A stretch of DNA of 19,731 nucleotides from an uncultured Oribacterium sp. (GTDB lineage: Bacteria; Bacillota; Clostridia; Lachnospirales; Lachnospiraceae): contig CALAOB010000120.1 of NCBI GenBank assembly GCA_937927445.1, forward strand, positions 1 to 19,731, in the 5' to 3' direction. A program made the translations under genes and the position numbers. The first letter of the stretch is position 1; each line of letters opens with the position of its first letter. Below, in pieces: positions 1 to 8,286 of this stretch. The notes beneath the pieces were generated by a model, which made no database searches, was not told the origin of the DNA, and saw only the letters and a program-made list of their open reading frames with translations.

Positions 1-746
1 ATGTAGTCATCCAGAACATTGGAGATATTCTGACTATTTTCCACACAGATCTGCTCCCACATAATTGGAGAAGAAGAGGCAATACGTGTGATATCACGGA
101 AACCGCCGGCAGCGAGGGTTTTCATGAGCTGGGTCTCATCATCGGAATCCTTCACGATGTTGACGAGGGAGCTCGCGATGATATGTGGCAGGTGGGAAAC
201 GGCAGCGGTGGCTGCGTCGTGCTTCTCCGCATTGACCACGATCGGGATCGCACCGAGGGTCGTCGCGACGTTGCGAAGTGCGTCCACGAGAGTCGGATTC
301 TCGGAGATCGGCGTGATGATGTAGTACGCGTTTGAGAAGAGGTAGTCGGTTGCGGCAGCGTAGCCGGTCTGCTCGGAGCCGGCCATCGGATGACCGCCGA
401 TGAACTTATCTCCGAGACCGAGCTCGGTGGCCTTCTGGCAGATGGCGGTCTTCGTGGAACCGACATCCGTAAGGACCGCGCCGTCCTTCATGAGCTTCGC
501 CACACCCTCCATGTAGGAGACATTGACCTCGACCGGAGCACAGAGGAAAATCATGTCTGCTTCCTTCAGACGCTCACTGTACGGCGAATCGAGCACGACG
601 TTGACGATGCCGTCCTCCTGCGCCACCTCGACACTGGATTTATTACGCGCATAAGCGAAGATTCTGGTCGTCGGGTCCGCCTTCTTGAGACCCTTCGCGA
701 TGGAACCACCGATGAGACCAAAACCGATAAAAGCTACTGTTGTCAT
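1..746 (-). CDS. tyrA: Prephenate dehydrogenase, N-terminal 248 codons (runs off left edge)
   Basis: The product should oxidatively decarboxylate prephenate with NAD(P)+ to 4-hydroxyphenylpyruvate in tyrosine synthesis, in the cytosol. I translated it from the ATG at 746. The N-terminus has a Rossmann nucleotide-binding loop, GFGLIGG at residues 8-14. HPMAGSE at 119-125 contains the family's catalytic His, and a second family motif SHLPHI follows further on. The start is supported by a GGGAG Shine-Dalgarno 9 nt upstream. The reading frame is open to base 1, so about 30 residues of a minimal enzyme, or those plus a C-terminal ACT domain, lie outside the window. The gene follows polC after a 361-bp gap that has its own promoter candidates, so it is probably transcribed separately. 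Arogenate dehydrogenase is an alternative substrate assignment that sequence alone does not exclude. Confidence 0.93.
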   Translation of the reverse strand, partial: MTTVAFIGFGLIGGSIAKGLKKADPTTRIFAYARNKSSVEVAQEDGIVNVVLDSPYSERLKEADMIFLCAPVEVNVSYMEGVAKLMKDGAVLTDVGSTKTAICQKATELGLGDKFIGGHPMAGSEQTGYAAATDYLFSNAYYIITPISENPTLVDALRNVATTLGAIPIVVNAEKHDAATAAVSHLPHIIASSLVNIVKDSDDETQLMKTLAAGGFRDITRIASSSPIMWEQICVENSQNISNVLDDY

Positions 747-775
747 ATCGTTACACTCCCTTTTATAGTGATGCT

Positions 776-810
776 TATCATATGATAGCACAAGATGTAA
801 TCTTTCCAAA
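776..810 (-). promoter_or_regulatory. Candidate tyrA promoter with extended -10 and overlapping palindrome
   Basis: Read on the minus strand, TTTGGA (805-810) is followed after exactly 17 nt by TATCAT (782-787) with an upstream TG, giving an extended -10. This would put the transcription start about 30 nt before the tyrA ATG. The -10 overlaps a perfect 12-bp palindrome TATCATATGATA (776-787), which could be an operator or could simply be chance in AT-rich DNA. The call rests on spacing and motif match only. Confidence 0.45.
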
Positions 811-816
811 CAAACG

Positions 817-847
817 TGACTTTAGCACTAAAAAGCGTTAAAGTCAA
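817..847 (-). promoter_or_regulatory. Second candidate promoter within an 8-bp inverted repeat
   Basis: On the minus strand TTGACT (842-847) and TAAAGT (819-824) are 17 nt apart. Almost the same bases form an inverted repeat, TGACTTTA (817-824) with TAAAGTCA (839-846). The site is therefore either a distal tyrA promoter with symmetric flanks or a protein-binding site. It lies between the large palindrome at 866-1096 and the proximal promoter candidate. Confidence 0.3.
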
Positions 848-865
848 CAGCTATGATGATATCAG

Positions 866-1096
866 GAAAGCCCCCGGAGGACCGGCAGCTGAAGCCATAC
901 GTAGAGTTCGTGAAGAATCAAAATTCCAGCGCTTAGAAGTACTTGGAGTAATTTTTCCTTAGCACCCTCTGCAACGCTGAGTTTTCATCAGGAAAACTCA
1001 GTGATTGCAGAGGGCCTAGTACTTCTTAGCGCTGGAATTTTAGAGTCTTCCGAACTCGTAGTACTGCGCTTCAGCTGCCGGCCCTCCGGGGCTTTC
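866..1096. repeat. Long nested palindromic intergenic repeat (copy R1)
   Basis: This is an almost continuous hairpin of about 230 nt made of three nested arm pairs. The outer arms are 866-895 with 1068-1096 (one extra C and one substitution over about 30 nt). The middle arms are 920-946 with 1015-1041 (two mismatches in 27). The central arms are 965-986 with 991-1014, around an ATCA loop. An 18-nt stretch on the left side only (947-964, containing TTTTTCCTTAGCA) has no partner. Related copies are at 15713-15798 and 19576-19731. R1 ends 12 nt from the polC stop codon, between polC and tyrA. It encodes nothing, and no T-tract follows it on either strand. It accounts for most of the 361-bp gap 747-1107. 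Confidence 0.9.
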
Positions 1097-1107
1097 GCTA
1101 TCTAAAA

Positions 1108-4100
1108 TCAGCCCAACATATCGAAAATACTCATCTGGTTCGACGAAGGGATGTCGCCGAGCAGGCCGAGCTCCGAGAACTTGTCGACGAAGCCCTTCGG
1201 GCAGTGCGTCCGGTTCATGAAGTCGTCCTTACTGAGGTAGCGCGCACCACTCTTCGCGCCGTCCTCGATGCCTTGGGCTACGGCCTCGCCGAGGCCGGCC
1301 ATGGAGGTGAAGCTCGGCATGATCTTCCGGTCCGGCGTGATCGTGAAGTCCTTCGCCTTCGCCTTATAGATGTCGAGCGGCGCGAACTCGATGCCGCGCG
1401 CATACATCTCCTCGCAGATCTTCATATCACGGAGACACACCGCCTCCGTATTCGTCGGATGCGGAATCTTCATATACTCATCGATGTAGTAGCGGAGCTT
1501 GTCGACACCGCCGCACATCTTATCGTAGTCGAAGCCGTCCGCACGGATACTGTAGTACGCCGTGTAGTACTCGACCGGATAGAATACCTTACAGTAGGCG
1601 ACACGCCACGCCATCATGACATAGGCCGCGGCATGGGCCTTCGGGAACATGTACTTGATCTTCTTGCAGGCATCGATGTACCACTGCGGAACACCGTGAT
1701 CGAGCATGTCCTGACACCACTCGTCCTTCAGGCCCTTGTGCTTTCGGGTGAACTCCATGATGGTGAAGGACTCACCCGGATCCATGCCCTTATGCATGAG
1801 GTAGACCATGATATCATCTCGACAGCAGATCGCTTCCTGCAGCGTGGTCGTGCCGTTTTTGATGAGGTCCTGCGCGTTGTTCAGGTACACGTCCGTACCG
1901 TGGCTGAGGCCCGAGATACGCACGAGGTCCGAGAGGTACTTCGGCTTCGTATCCTCGACCATCTGCATCGCGAAGGAGGTACCGAACTCCGGGATCCCGA
2001 GGCAGCCGAGCTTGACGCCGTGGATGTCCTCCGGACGGATGTGCAGCGCTTCCGTAGAAGCAAAGAGGCTCATCACCTCTTTATTGTCGAGCGGGATGTC
2101 GTTCACCGGATCGATGCCCGTCAGGTCCTGGAGACGCCGGATCATGGTCGGATCATCGTGTCCGAGGATATCGAGCTTCAGCAGGTTATGGTCGATCTTA
2201 TGGTAATCGAAGTGGGTGGTGATGATCGGGCTCTGGATATCATTGGCCGGATGCTGTACCGGGGTGAAGGTGTTGATCTCCTCGCCATGCGGCAGCACGA
2301 CGATACCGCCCGGGTGCTGGCCCGTGGTCCGGCGTACGCCGACACAGCCCTGCACGAGACGGTCGATCTCCGCGCTTCGCTTATCGATGCCCTTCTCCTC
2401 GTAATACTTCTTCACCATACCGAAGGCCGTCTTGTCGGCGAGGGTACCGATGGTGCCCGCCTTGAAGGTGTGACCGTCGCCGAAGATGACGCCGGTGTAG
2501 GCATGGGCCTTCGCCTGGTATTCACCGGAGAAGTTCAGGTCGATATCCGGCTCCTTATCACCGTTGAAGCCGAGGAAGGTCTCGAACGGGATATCAAAGC
2601 CCATCCGGTTGAGCTCCGTGCCGCACTTCGGGCACTTCTTCGGCGGCATGTCGCAGCCCGCCATACCGGAGTACTTTTTCACCTCCGGTGAATCGAAGTC
2701 GTACCAGTAGCACTTCGGGCAGACATAGTGCGGACTCAGCGGATTGACCTCCGTGATGTGCGCCATGGTCGCCGCGAAGGACGAGCCGACGGATCCTCGC
2801 GAGCCGACGAGGTAGCCATCCTCGTTCGACTTGTCAACGAGCTTCTGCGCGATGATATACATGACGGAGTAGCCGTTGCTGATGATCGAGTTCAGCTCCG
2901 TCTCGAGACGGTCGGACACGATCTTCGGCAGCTCCGGTCCATAGATACGGTGCGCGGTCTCGTGGCAGATCTGACGCAGCGTCTCGTCGGAGTGCTCGAT
3001 GACCGGCGGACACTTATCCGGACGAACCGGACGGATCTTGTCGCACATGTCGGCGATCATGTTCGGGTTGTCGATGACGATTTCCTTCGCCTTTTCCGGC
3101 TCAAGGTAGCTGAACTCGTCCAGCATCTCCTGCGTCGTACGGAAGTAGAGCTTCGCGTCGCTCTCCTCCTCGTCGAAGCCACGGCCGGCCTGGATGATTC
3201 TCCGGTAGATGTCATCGTCCTCGTCGACATAATGGCAGTCGCAGGTCGCGCAGACCGGCTTCCCGAGCTGCGCCGCGATATCGATGATCTTCAGATTATA
3301 GTCGATCAGGTCCTGCGTGCTGTTCGCGGTGTACTTGTCGCTCGCGATCATGAAGCTGTTGTTGCCGAGCGGCTGCACCTCCAGATAATCGTAGAAGGAG
3401 GCAATATTCATGAGCTGCTGCTCATCCGCGCCGCGGGTCATCGCCTGGAACACCTCACCGGCGACGCAGGCGCTGCCGATGATGAGGCCCTCCCGCAGTT
3501 CCCGGAGCAGGGACTTCGGGATACGCGGACGGGATTTAAAGTACTTTAAGTGGCTCTCGGAGATGAGCCGGTAGAGATTGATTCGTCCGACGTCGTTCTT
3601 CGCGAGCAGTACGATATGGTAGGAAGGAAGCTTCATGACGTTTGCGGCATGATCAAACTCGAGATGATCGATGTCGGACAGCAGCGTCGCGCCTCGTCCA
3701 CGTACCATCTCGATCTCCTTCATATAAATCTCCGCCGTGCAGGCCGCATCGTCCACCGCCCGATGATGATGCTCGAGCGAGACCCCGAGCTCCTTCGCGA
3801 CGGTGTCGAGCTTATAGCGGTTCAGCTGCGGGAGCAGCAGACGGCTGAGACTCACCGTGTCGAGGATGGTCGGATCATACGGCAGCCCGAGCCGCTTCGC
3901 ATTCTTCGCGATGAAGCCGGTATCGAAGCCCGCATTGTGCGCGACGATCACCGCATCCCCACACCAGTCGAGGAAGTCCGGAAGAACCTTCTCGATCGGA
4001 TCTGCGTCCATGACCATGCTGTCGTCAATGCTCGTGAGCTGGGTGATGCGGAACGGGATCGGCACGCCCGGGTTCACGAAGACATCCATGCGGTCGACGA

Positions 4101-5709
4101 TTTCGTTGTTCCGGAGCTTCACGGCACCGATCTCGATGATGTGATCGGTCTCGGCACTGAAGCCGGTGGTCTCGATATCGAAGACGACCGTGTCGTGGTC
4201 GAGCCCCTGCCCTTTTTCGTTCTGCACGATGGTCTCGAGATCGTCGACGAGATAGCCCTCGCAGCCGTAAATCAGCTTGAAATCCTTGTCGTGCTTGATC
4301 TTCTTCAGGTAAATGTTGGCGTCCGGGAAGGCCTGCACGACGCCATGATCGGTGATGGCCATCGCCTTCATGCCGAAGGAAATCGCCGTATCGATGTAGT
4401 CATTGACATCCGTGACGCCGTCCATATCCGACATCTTCGTGTGCAGATGCAGCTCCACGCGCTTCTCCGGCGAGCGGTCCTCCCGCTTCGCGCGGTTCAG
4501 CTGATAGCGCACGATGCCGTCGATGAAGCTCATCTCGACCTGCTTATCGAAGGAGTCGTAGGACACGGTGCCCTTGATCTTCAGCGCGGTGCCCGGCTTC
4601 ACGAAGCTCTGCGCAAGCTCCATATCCTCGTCCTCGACGAAGATCTTGACAGAAATCGAGTCGGTGAAATCGGTGACATCGAACTTGAGGATGTTTTTGC
4701 CGGTACGGGTGTGCACCGGATCATGGACGAGGAAGATCTGACCGGCGACGATGACATTCCCGGAGCTCGCGTCGACGTCCTCGAGCTTCACGGCATCGCC
4801 CTCGAAGTAGCGCCCGTAGAGCACCTCCTCGTTTTCGGACATCTTAAACGCACGCTTCCGCCGCTGGAAAGAGCCGGCACTGCCCCCGATGCCGCCGAAA
4901 CGGCTTCCGGAGCCGCCCTCCCTCTGCGGAGCGCTTGCGTTCCGGGCGTTTGCATTGGCCGCTGCATCTGAATCTGGATTCGCACGACGCTGCGCCGACG
5001 CAGCATTCCCCTGGTTCAATGCAGAGGAACCGCCACCGTCGATGGCGTCGCCGACAGCCCGCGCCATGCCGCTCAGATTGAACGGGTCGCGGGTATCCAT
5101 GAAGTCTTCGCTCTGCTGCAACGCCTGACGACGGCGCTGGGCCGCCTCCTCGTCCTCCTCTGCGCCCGGCACATAGTCGCGCGCGAGCTGCTCCGGGGCG
5201 ACCATCTTCCGCGCCTCGTAGTGCATGTCAAGAAGAAGCTCCAGATGACAGCGCTTCTCGAAGATACTGTGAAGCGCCGCCTCGAGCTTCTTTGAGGCGG
5301 TCTTATAGAGATTCGACTCCGGCACGGTGAGCGACATCGTGTCATCCGCAGTCCAGGAGAGCTTCCCACGGGTCAGCATGTTGTAGAGCACGATGTCGTA
5401 GTTCTTCATCTCGAGAAGGATCGAATCACGGTACAGATCGTAGAGCGTACGCGGATTATACTGCGCACTCAGATGGAACTCCTCGGCGATGCGTACCGTG
5501 ATCTCCTTCCGACCGAACAGATGCTCCTTGATCGCCTTCTCAAGCGCGTAGACGCTCCGCTTATCGATGAGATGCGCGCTCAGGATATGGATACGGATCA
5601 GCTTCCGGTCACGCGTGATCGTCACCCGCGTCACATACGTATCCGTCACCAGCGCCTCGATCTCCTTCGGCAGATTCAAGCTGTCGAAAACTTCAAAAAA
5701 TTTCTTCAT
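1108..5709 (-). CDS. polC: DNA polymerase III alpha subunit, Gram-positive PolC type
   Basis: This is the replicative DNA polymerase with built-in 3'-5' proofreading. Counting from the ATG at 5709 it has 1533 residues. In order: an N-terminal domain (about 1-180), a low-complexity Ala/Asn/Gly/Arg-rich linker (about 180-290), an OB fold (about 320-400), and a PHP domain starting at HLHTKMSDMDG (about 421). A DnaQ-type exonuclease is inserted in the PHP domain, with DIETTG at 511-516, HNAGFD near 591-596 and HHHRAVDD near 647-654. The polymerase core has a four-Cys zinc site (CPKC at about 997 and again at 1026) and catalytic PDIDLNF near 1054-1060. At about 1533 residues it is longer than the roughly 1440 of Bacillus PolC, largely because of the linker. 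I chose the ATG over a TTG four codons upstream. The RBS is weak, and a 14-bp hairpin lies 16 nt upstream. It is the last gene of the pyrH-to-polC run. Confidence 0.97.
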   Translation of the reverse strand: MKKFFEVFDSLNLPKEIEALVTDTYVTRVTITRDRKLIRIHILSAHLIDKRSVYALEKAIKEHLFGRKEITVRIAEEFHLSAQYNPRTLYDLYRDSILLEMKNYDIVLYNMLTRGKLSWTADDTMSLTVPESNLYKTASKKLEAALHSIFEKRCHLELLLDMHYEARKMVAPEQLARDYVPGAEEDEEAAQRRRQALQQSEDFMDTRDPFNLSGMARAVGDAIDGGGSSALNQGNAASAQRRANPDSDAAANANARNASAPQREGGSGSRFGGIGGSAGSFQRRKRAFKMSENEEVLYGRYFEGDAVKLEDVDASSGNVIVAGQIFLVHDPVHTRTGKNILKFDVTDFTDSISVKIFVEDEDMELAQSFVKPGTALKIKGTVSYDSFDKQVEMSFIDGIVRYQLNRAKREDRSPEKRVELHLHTKMSDMDGVTDVNDYIDTAISFGMKAMAITDHGVVQAFPDANIYLKKIKHDKDFKLIYGCEGYLVDDLETIVQNEKGQGLDHDTVVFDIETTGFSAETDHIIEIGAVKLRNNEIVDRMDVFVNPGVPIPFRITQLTSIDDSMVMDADPIEKVLPDFLDWCGDAVIVAHNAGFDTGFIAKNAKRLGLPYDPTILDTVSLSRLLLPQLNRYKLDTVAKELGVSLEHHHRAVDDAACTAEIYMKEIEMVRGRGATLLSDIDHLEFDHAANVMKLPSYHIVLLAKNDVGRINLYRLISESHLKYFKSRPRIPKSLLRELREGLIIGSACVAGEVFQAMTRGADEQQLMNIASFYDYLEVQPLGNNSFMIASDKYTANSTQDLIDYNLKIIDIAAQLGKPVCATCDCHYVDEDDDIYRRIIQAGRGFDEEESDAKLYFRTTQEMLDEFSYLEPEKAKEIVIDNPNMIADMCDKIRPVRPDKCPPVIEHSDETLRQICHETAHRIYGPELPKIVSDRLETELNSIISNGYSVMYIIAQKLVDKSNEDGYLVGSRGSVGSSFAATMAHITEVNPLSPHYVCPKCYWYDFDSPEVKKYSGMAGCDMPPKKCPKCGTELNRMGFDIPFETFLGFNGDKEPDIDLNFSGEYQAKAHAYTGVIFGDGHTFKAGTIGTLADKTAFGMVKKYYEEKGIDKRSAEIDRLVQGCVGVRRTTGQHPGGIVVLPHGEEINTFTPVQHPANDIQSPIITTHFDYHKIDHNLLKLDILGHDDPTMIRRLQDLTGIDPVNDIPLDNKEVMSLFASTEALHIRPEDIHGVKLGCLGIPEFGTSFAMQMVEDTKPKYLSDLVRISGLSHGTDVYLNNAQDLIKNGTTTLQEAICCRDDIMVYLMHKGMDPGESFTIMEFTRKHKGLKDEWCQDMLDHGVPQWYIDACKKIKYMFPKAHAAAYVMMAWRVAYCKVFYPVEYYTAYYSIRADGFDYDKMCGGVDKLRYYIDEYMKIPHPTNTEAVCLRDMKICEEMYARGIEFAPLDIYKAKAKDFTITPDRKIMPSFTSMAGLGEAVAQGIEDGAKSGARYLSKDDFMNRTHCPKGFVDKFSELGLLGDIPSSNQMSIFDMLG

Positions 5710-5725
5710 AACGTAAACCAATTCA

Positions 5726-5759
5726 AGGGGTCTGACCCCACGAAGGGGGTCAGACCCCT
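5726..5759. repeat. GGGGTCTGACCCC-type hairpin in the polC leader
   Basis: AGGGGTCTGACCCC (5726-5739) and GGGGTCAGACCCCT (5746-5759) form a perfect 14-bp stem around a 6-nt loop. Each arm is also a near palindrome, so the unit can fold in two ways. It fills the middle of the 70-bp gap between the ispG stop and the polC start. Palindromes of this look are, as I recall, widespread as dispersed repeats in bacteria, some with REP-associated transposases; that link is inference. No T-tract follows it, so a simple terminator role is unlikely. Confidence 0.9.
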
Positions 5760-5779
5760 GTCAATAAACCACTTCAAAA

Positions 5780-6838
5780 CTAAAATTTGGAAATTTCCTC
5801 CCGGAGCACTTCGAGCAGCTGATCCTCCGGTACCTTGCGGATGATCTCGCCCTTCTTGATGAGGAGTCCCTCGCCCTTACCGCCGGCGATGCCGAGGTCG
5901 GCTTCCTTCGCTTCACCCGGGCCGTTCACGACGCAGCCCATGACCGCAACCTTCAGTGACTTATCATCGAACTCCTCCACCATGGTCTGAACCTGATTGG
6001 CGAGCCCGATGAGATCGATGTTCGTACGGCCGCAGGTCGGACAGGACACGACCTCGATGCCGCCCTTCCGAAGCCCGAGGGTGCGAAGGATGAGCTTCGC
6101 AGACTTGACCTCCTCAACCGGATCCGCACTCAGCGATACACGGATGGTATTGCCGATTCCCTGGGAAAGGATCATGCCGAGACCGAGGGCGGACTTGATG
6201 TTGCCGGACCACATGGTGCCGGCTTCGGTGATGCCGACATGCAGCGGGTAGTCTGTCTGCTGGCAGATGAGCTCGTGCGCGCGGGTGCACATCAGAACGT
6301 CGGAGGACTTGATGGAGATGACGAGATTATCATAGCCCATATCCTCGATGAGGTGGACCTTATCGAGCGCAGACTCCACGATGCCCTCCGCGGTGACGTG
6401 ACCACCGTACTTCGCGATCAGGTCCTTCTCGAGGGAGCCGGAGTTTACACCGACACGGATCGGGATGTTCCGCTCCTTCGCACAGTCCACAACGGCCCGG
6501 ATTTTTTCGTTCGAGCCAATGTTCCCCGGGTTGATACGAATCTTATCCGCGCCGTTTTCCATCGCTTCGATGGCCATGCGGTAGTCGAAATGGATGTCGG
6601 CCACAAGCGGAATCGAGATATGCTTCTTGATCTCACGAATCGCCAGTGCGGCCTCATGGGTCGGCACGGTGCAGCGGATGATCTGGCAGCCGGCCTTCTC
6701 GAGGCGGTGGATCTGCGCGACGGTCGCCGCGACGTCCTCCGTCTTTGTGTTGCACATGGACTGGATTGCGATCGGGTTCTCCCCGCCGATCTTTACATTT
6801 CCGATGGAAATCACACGGGTCTTCTCTCTTGCTAACAT
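5780..6838 (-). CDS. ispG: 4-hydroxy-3-methylbut-2-en-1-yl diphosphate synthase (flavodoxin/ferredoxin)
   Basis: IspG (GcpE) reduces methylerythritol cyclodiphosphate to HMBPP, the next-to-last step of the MEP isoprenoid pathway, using a [4Fe-4S] cluster. With the ATG at 6838 the protein has 352 residues, normal for the short bacterial form. The cluster ligands are visible: CPTC at 266-269, the Cys of GCVVNGPGE at 302 and the following Glu. The TIM-barrel part begins with the typical TRVISIGNVKIGG. The start was set nine codons inside the longest open frame because an AGGAGG sits 7 nt before this ATG. A 122-bp gap separates it from rseP upstream and a 70-bp hairpin-containing gap from polC downstream. 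With dxr in the same run, two MEP enzymes are encoded together. Confidence 0.97.
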   Translation of the reverse strand: MLAREKTRVISIGNVKIGGENPIAIQSMCNTKTEDVAATVAQIHRLEKAGCQIIRCTVPTHEAALAIREIKKHISIPLVADIHFDYRMAIEAMENGADKIRINPGNIGSNEKIRAVVDCAKERNIPIRVGVNSGSLEKDLIAKYGGHVTAEGIVESALDKVHLIEDMGYDNLVISIKSSDVLMCTRAHELICQQTDYPLHVGITEAGTMWSGNIKSALGLGMILSQGIGNTIRVSLSADPVEEVKSAKLILRTLGLRKGGIEVVSCPTCGRTNIDLIGLANQVQTMVEEFDDKSLKVAVMGCVVNGPGEAKEADLGIAGGKGEGLLIKKGEIIRKVPEDQLLEVLREEISKF

Positions 6839-6892
6839 CTCATTTCCTCCTGTATATGCGGCCAATGCTTCGGCCTTCTACATCTTCACTTC

Positions 6893-6919
6893 GCGTTGCA
6901 GTTCCGATGGCGGCAACGC
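6893..6919. other. Hairpin between rseP and ispG
   Basis: GCGTTGC (6893-6899) and GCAACGC (6913-6919) pair perfectly around a 13-nt loop in the 122-bp gap between the rseP stop and the ispG start. No U-tract follows on the minus strand, so it looks more like an RNA processing or stability element than a terminator. The rest of this gap shows nothing I can interpret. Confidence 0.4.
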
Positions 6920-6960
6920 TACGCACGCTCTCCTGCTTTTTATCCTGCGGACAAGGGCTT

Positions 6961-8268
6961 TCAGTGTCCCAGCATCGCGCTGTACGCGCCGGTGAACAGA
7001 TTCAGTATATCGTTCGACATGACCACGGCCATCAGAAGCAGCAGCAGGATCATGCCGATCTGGTTGATGCGCTCCTCGAGCTGTGGGTCGAGGCGTCGTC
7101 TCGAAATCATCTCGAGCAGGATGAACAGCAGGCGTCCGCCATCGAGGGCCGGCACCGGCAGCAGATTCATCACACCGAGGTTTGCCGAGAGCATCACGAG
7201 GAGCTCCAGCAGTACGAGGAAAGCATTGAGCGCACCGTACTGGGAGGACTGCTCGACCGTAGAGCCCATCACCGTCACCGCTCCGACCGGTCCCATGACC
7301 TCCTGGCGCTGGACGCGGCCATGCACGAGTAGACGCAGGCTCTGGATCACGACGGTCGTGTTGTAGCGGACCTCGTAGAAGGCATCCTCGACGAACTCCC
7401 GTGCATTCGCTGGCAGAAAACGTCCGCCGTAAAAGCTGATGCCGAGCTTGTACTTCTGCTGTGTCGTATCGTAGTACGGCTGGAAGTGGAGCGTCTGCTG
7501 CTCTCCGTCTCGGAGCACCACGGCCTTCAACTGGGTGTTTTCATCGAAATCGATCGAATTTACATAGAGCCAGATGAAGAGGTCGCGGTAGCCCGGTACG
7601 GCACTCTGCCGCTTCCCCTCATAGCCGATCGACTGGAGGAAATCGCCACGCTCGAAGCCGGCCTCCGCCACCGGGGTATCCGGCGTGGTCTCCATGACAT
7701 AGAGGCGGTCGTAACCGCAGAACCCGACCAGTACAAAGGCGAGGATGGTCGCGAGGATGAAGTTGTTCAGCACACCCGCGATGCAGATGAAGAAGCGCTG
7801 CGGCGCGGGCTTTTCGTTGAAACTGTACTTCGCAATCTCGTCACTCCGGAAGCGGACACCGTCGTAGTCAATCCAGTGCACATCATTTTGTGAATCTACG
7901 TTCTGGAACGTGTCGGTATCCGGGCTGGATTCAAGGCGTGCAGTCAGCGGCTTGAAATCAGCCTGGCATTTCGTGCCTGAATCATCTCCAGCTGCAGCCC
8001 TCTCTTCCGGTCGCCCCTGTGGGGTCGAAAAATCACCGGAGCCGGCGCTGTCCTCTCCGAGCATCGCGCAGCTTCCGCCAAGCGGCAGAAGTTTGAGGGA
8101 ATAACGGGTATTTCCAATCACACGACTGAGAATCCGCGGGCCCATCCCGATCGAGAACTCGAGGACGCCGACATGGCAGAGCTTCGCAGCCAGGAAATGA
8201 CCGAGCTCGTGGAAGAAAACCAGGAAGCCGAGACCGAATATAGCGATGATAATACTAATGATAGTCAT
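6961..8268 (-). CDS. rseP: RseP-family site-2 zinc metalloprotease (M50), with an insertion
   Basis: This is a membrane-embedded intramembrane protease that typically cleaves anti-sigma factors or remnant signal peptides. The first transmembrane helix carries the zinc motif HELGH at residues 20-24. The third metal ligand is in LDGG at 375-378, after NLLPVPA. A PDZ-like region lies roughly at 190-290 and more hydrophobic helices close the protein. At 435 residues it is longer than the usual 340-360. The excess is a polar Ser/Asp/Gly-rich insertion at about 72-145, directly after LPLGGSCAMLGED. The usual AGPxxNF motif reads AGVLNNF (164-170). The start has AGGAG only 3 nt before the ATG, a short spacing. 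It sits between dxr and ispG, a common neighbourhood for this gene in Clostridia and other bacteria. Confidence 0.93.
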   Translation of the reverse strand: MTIISIIIAIFGLGFLVFFHELGHFLAAKLCHVGVLEFSIGMGPRILSRVIGNTRYSLKLLPLGGSCAMLGEDSAGSGDFSTPQGRPEERAAAGDDSGTKCQADFKPLTARLESSPDTDTFQNVDSQNDVHWIDYDGVRFRSDEIAKYSFNEKPAPQRFFICIAGVLNNFILATILAFVLVGFCGYDRLYVMETTPDTPVAEAGFERGDFLQSIGYEGKRQSAVPGYRDLFIWLYVNSIDFDENTQLKAVVLRDGEQQTLHFQPYYDTTQQKYKLGISFYGGRFLPANAREFVEDAFYEVRYNTTVVIQSLRLLVHGRVQRQEVMGPVGAVTVMGSTVEQSSQYGALNAFLVLLELLVMLSANLGVMNLLPVPALDGGRLLFILLEMISRRRLDPQLEERINQIGMILLLLLMAVVMSNDILNLFTGAYSAMLGH

Positions 8269-8286
8269 AAACTCCTTAATAAAGCC

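Noticed and set aside
866..1096. T-box or other riboswitch for tyrA
   Set aside because: I looked for a T-box-like conserved core upstream of tyrA and found none. The structure is a symmetric palindrome shared with unrelated loci and lies upstream of both tyrA promoter candidates.
866..1096. Ordinary intrinsic terminator of polC
   Set aside because: The stem is far too long and no U-tract follows it on the minus strand. An effect on transcript ends is still possible but not by the classic mechanism.
866..1096. Insertion sequence or CRISPR array
   Set aside because: No transposase reading frame lies inside, and there are no regularly spaced direct repeats with unique spacers. The arms are inverted, not direct.
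1204..4971. Long plus-strand open frames opposite polC
   Set aside because: They lie antisense to a complete PolC with intact motifs, have Arg/Asp/Val-rich compositions typical of reversed GC-biased codons, and lack recognisable domains. The same holds for plus-strand frames opposite the DUF1846, rsmH and GGDEF-EAL genes (14023-15537, 15843-17015, 17147-18535).
5709..5721. TTG start of polC four codons upstream
   Set aside because: It has no better ribosome binding site, and the ATG gives the expected MKKFFEVF start.
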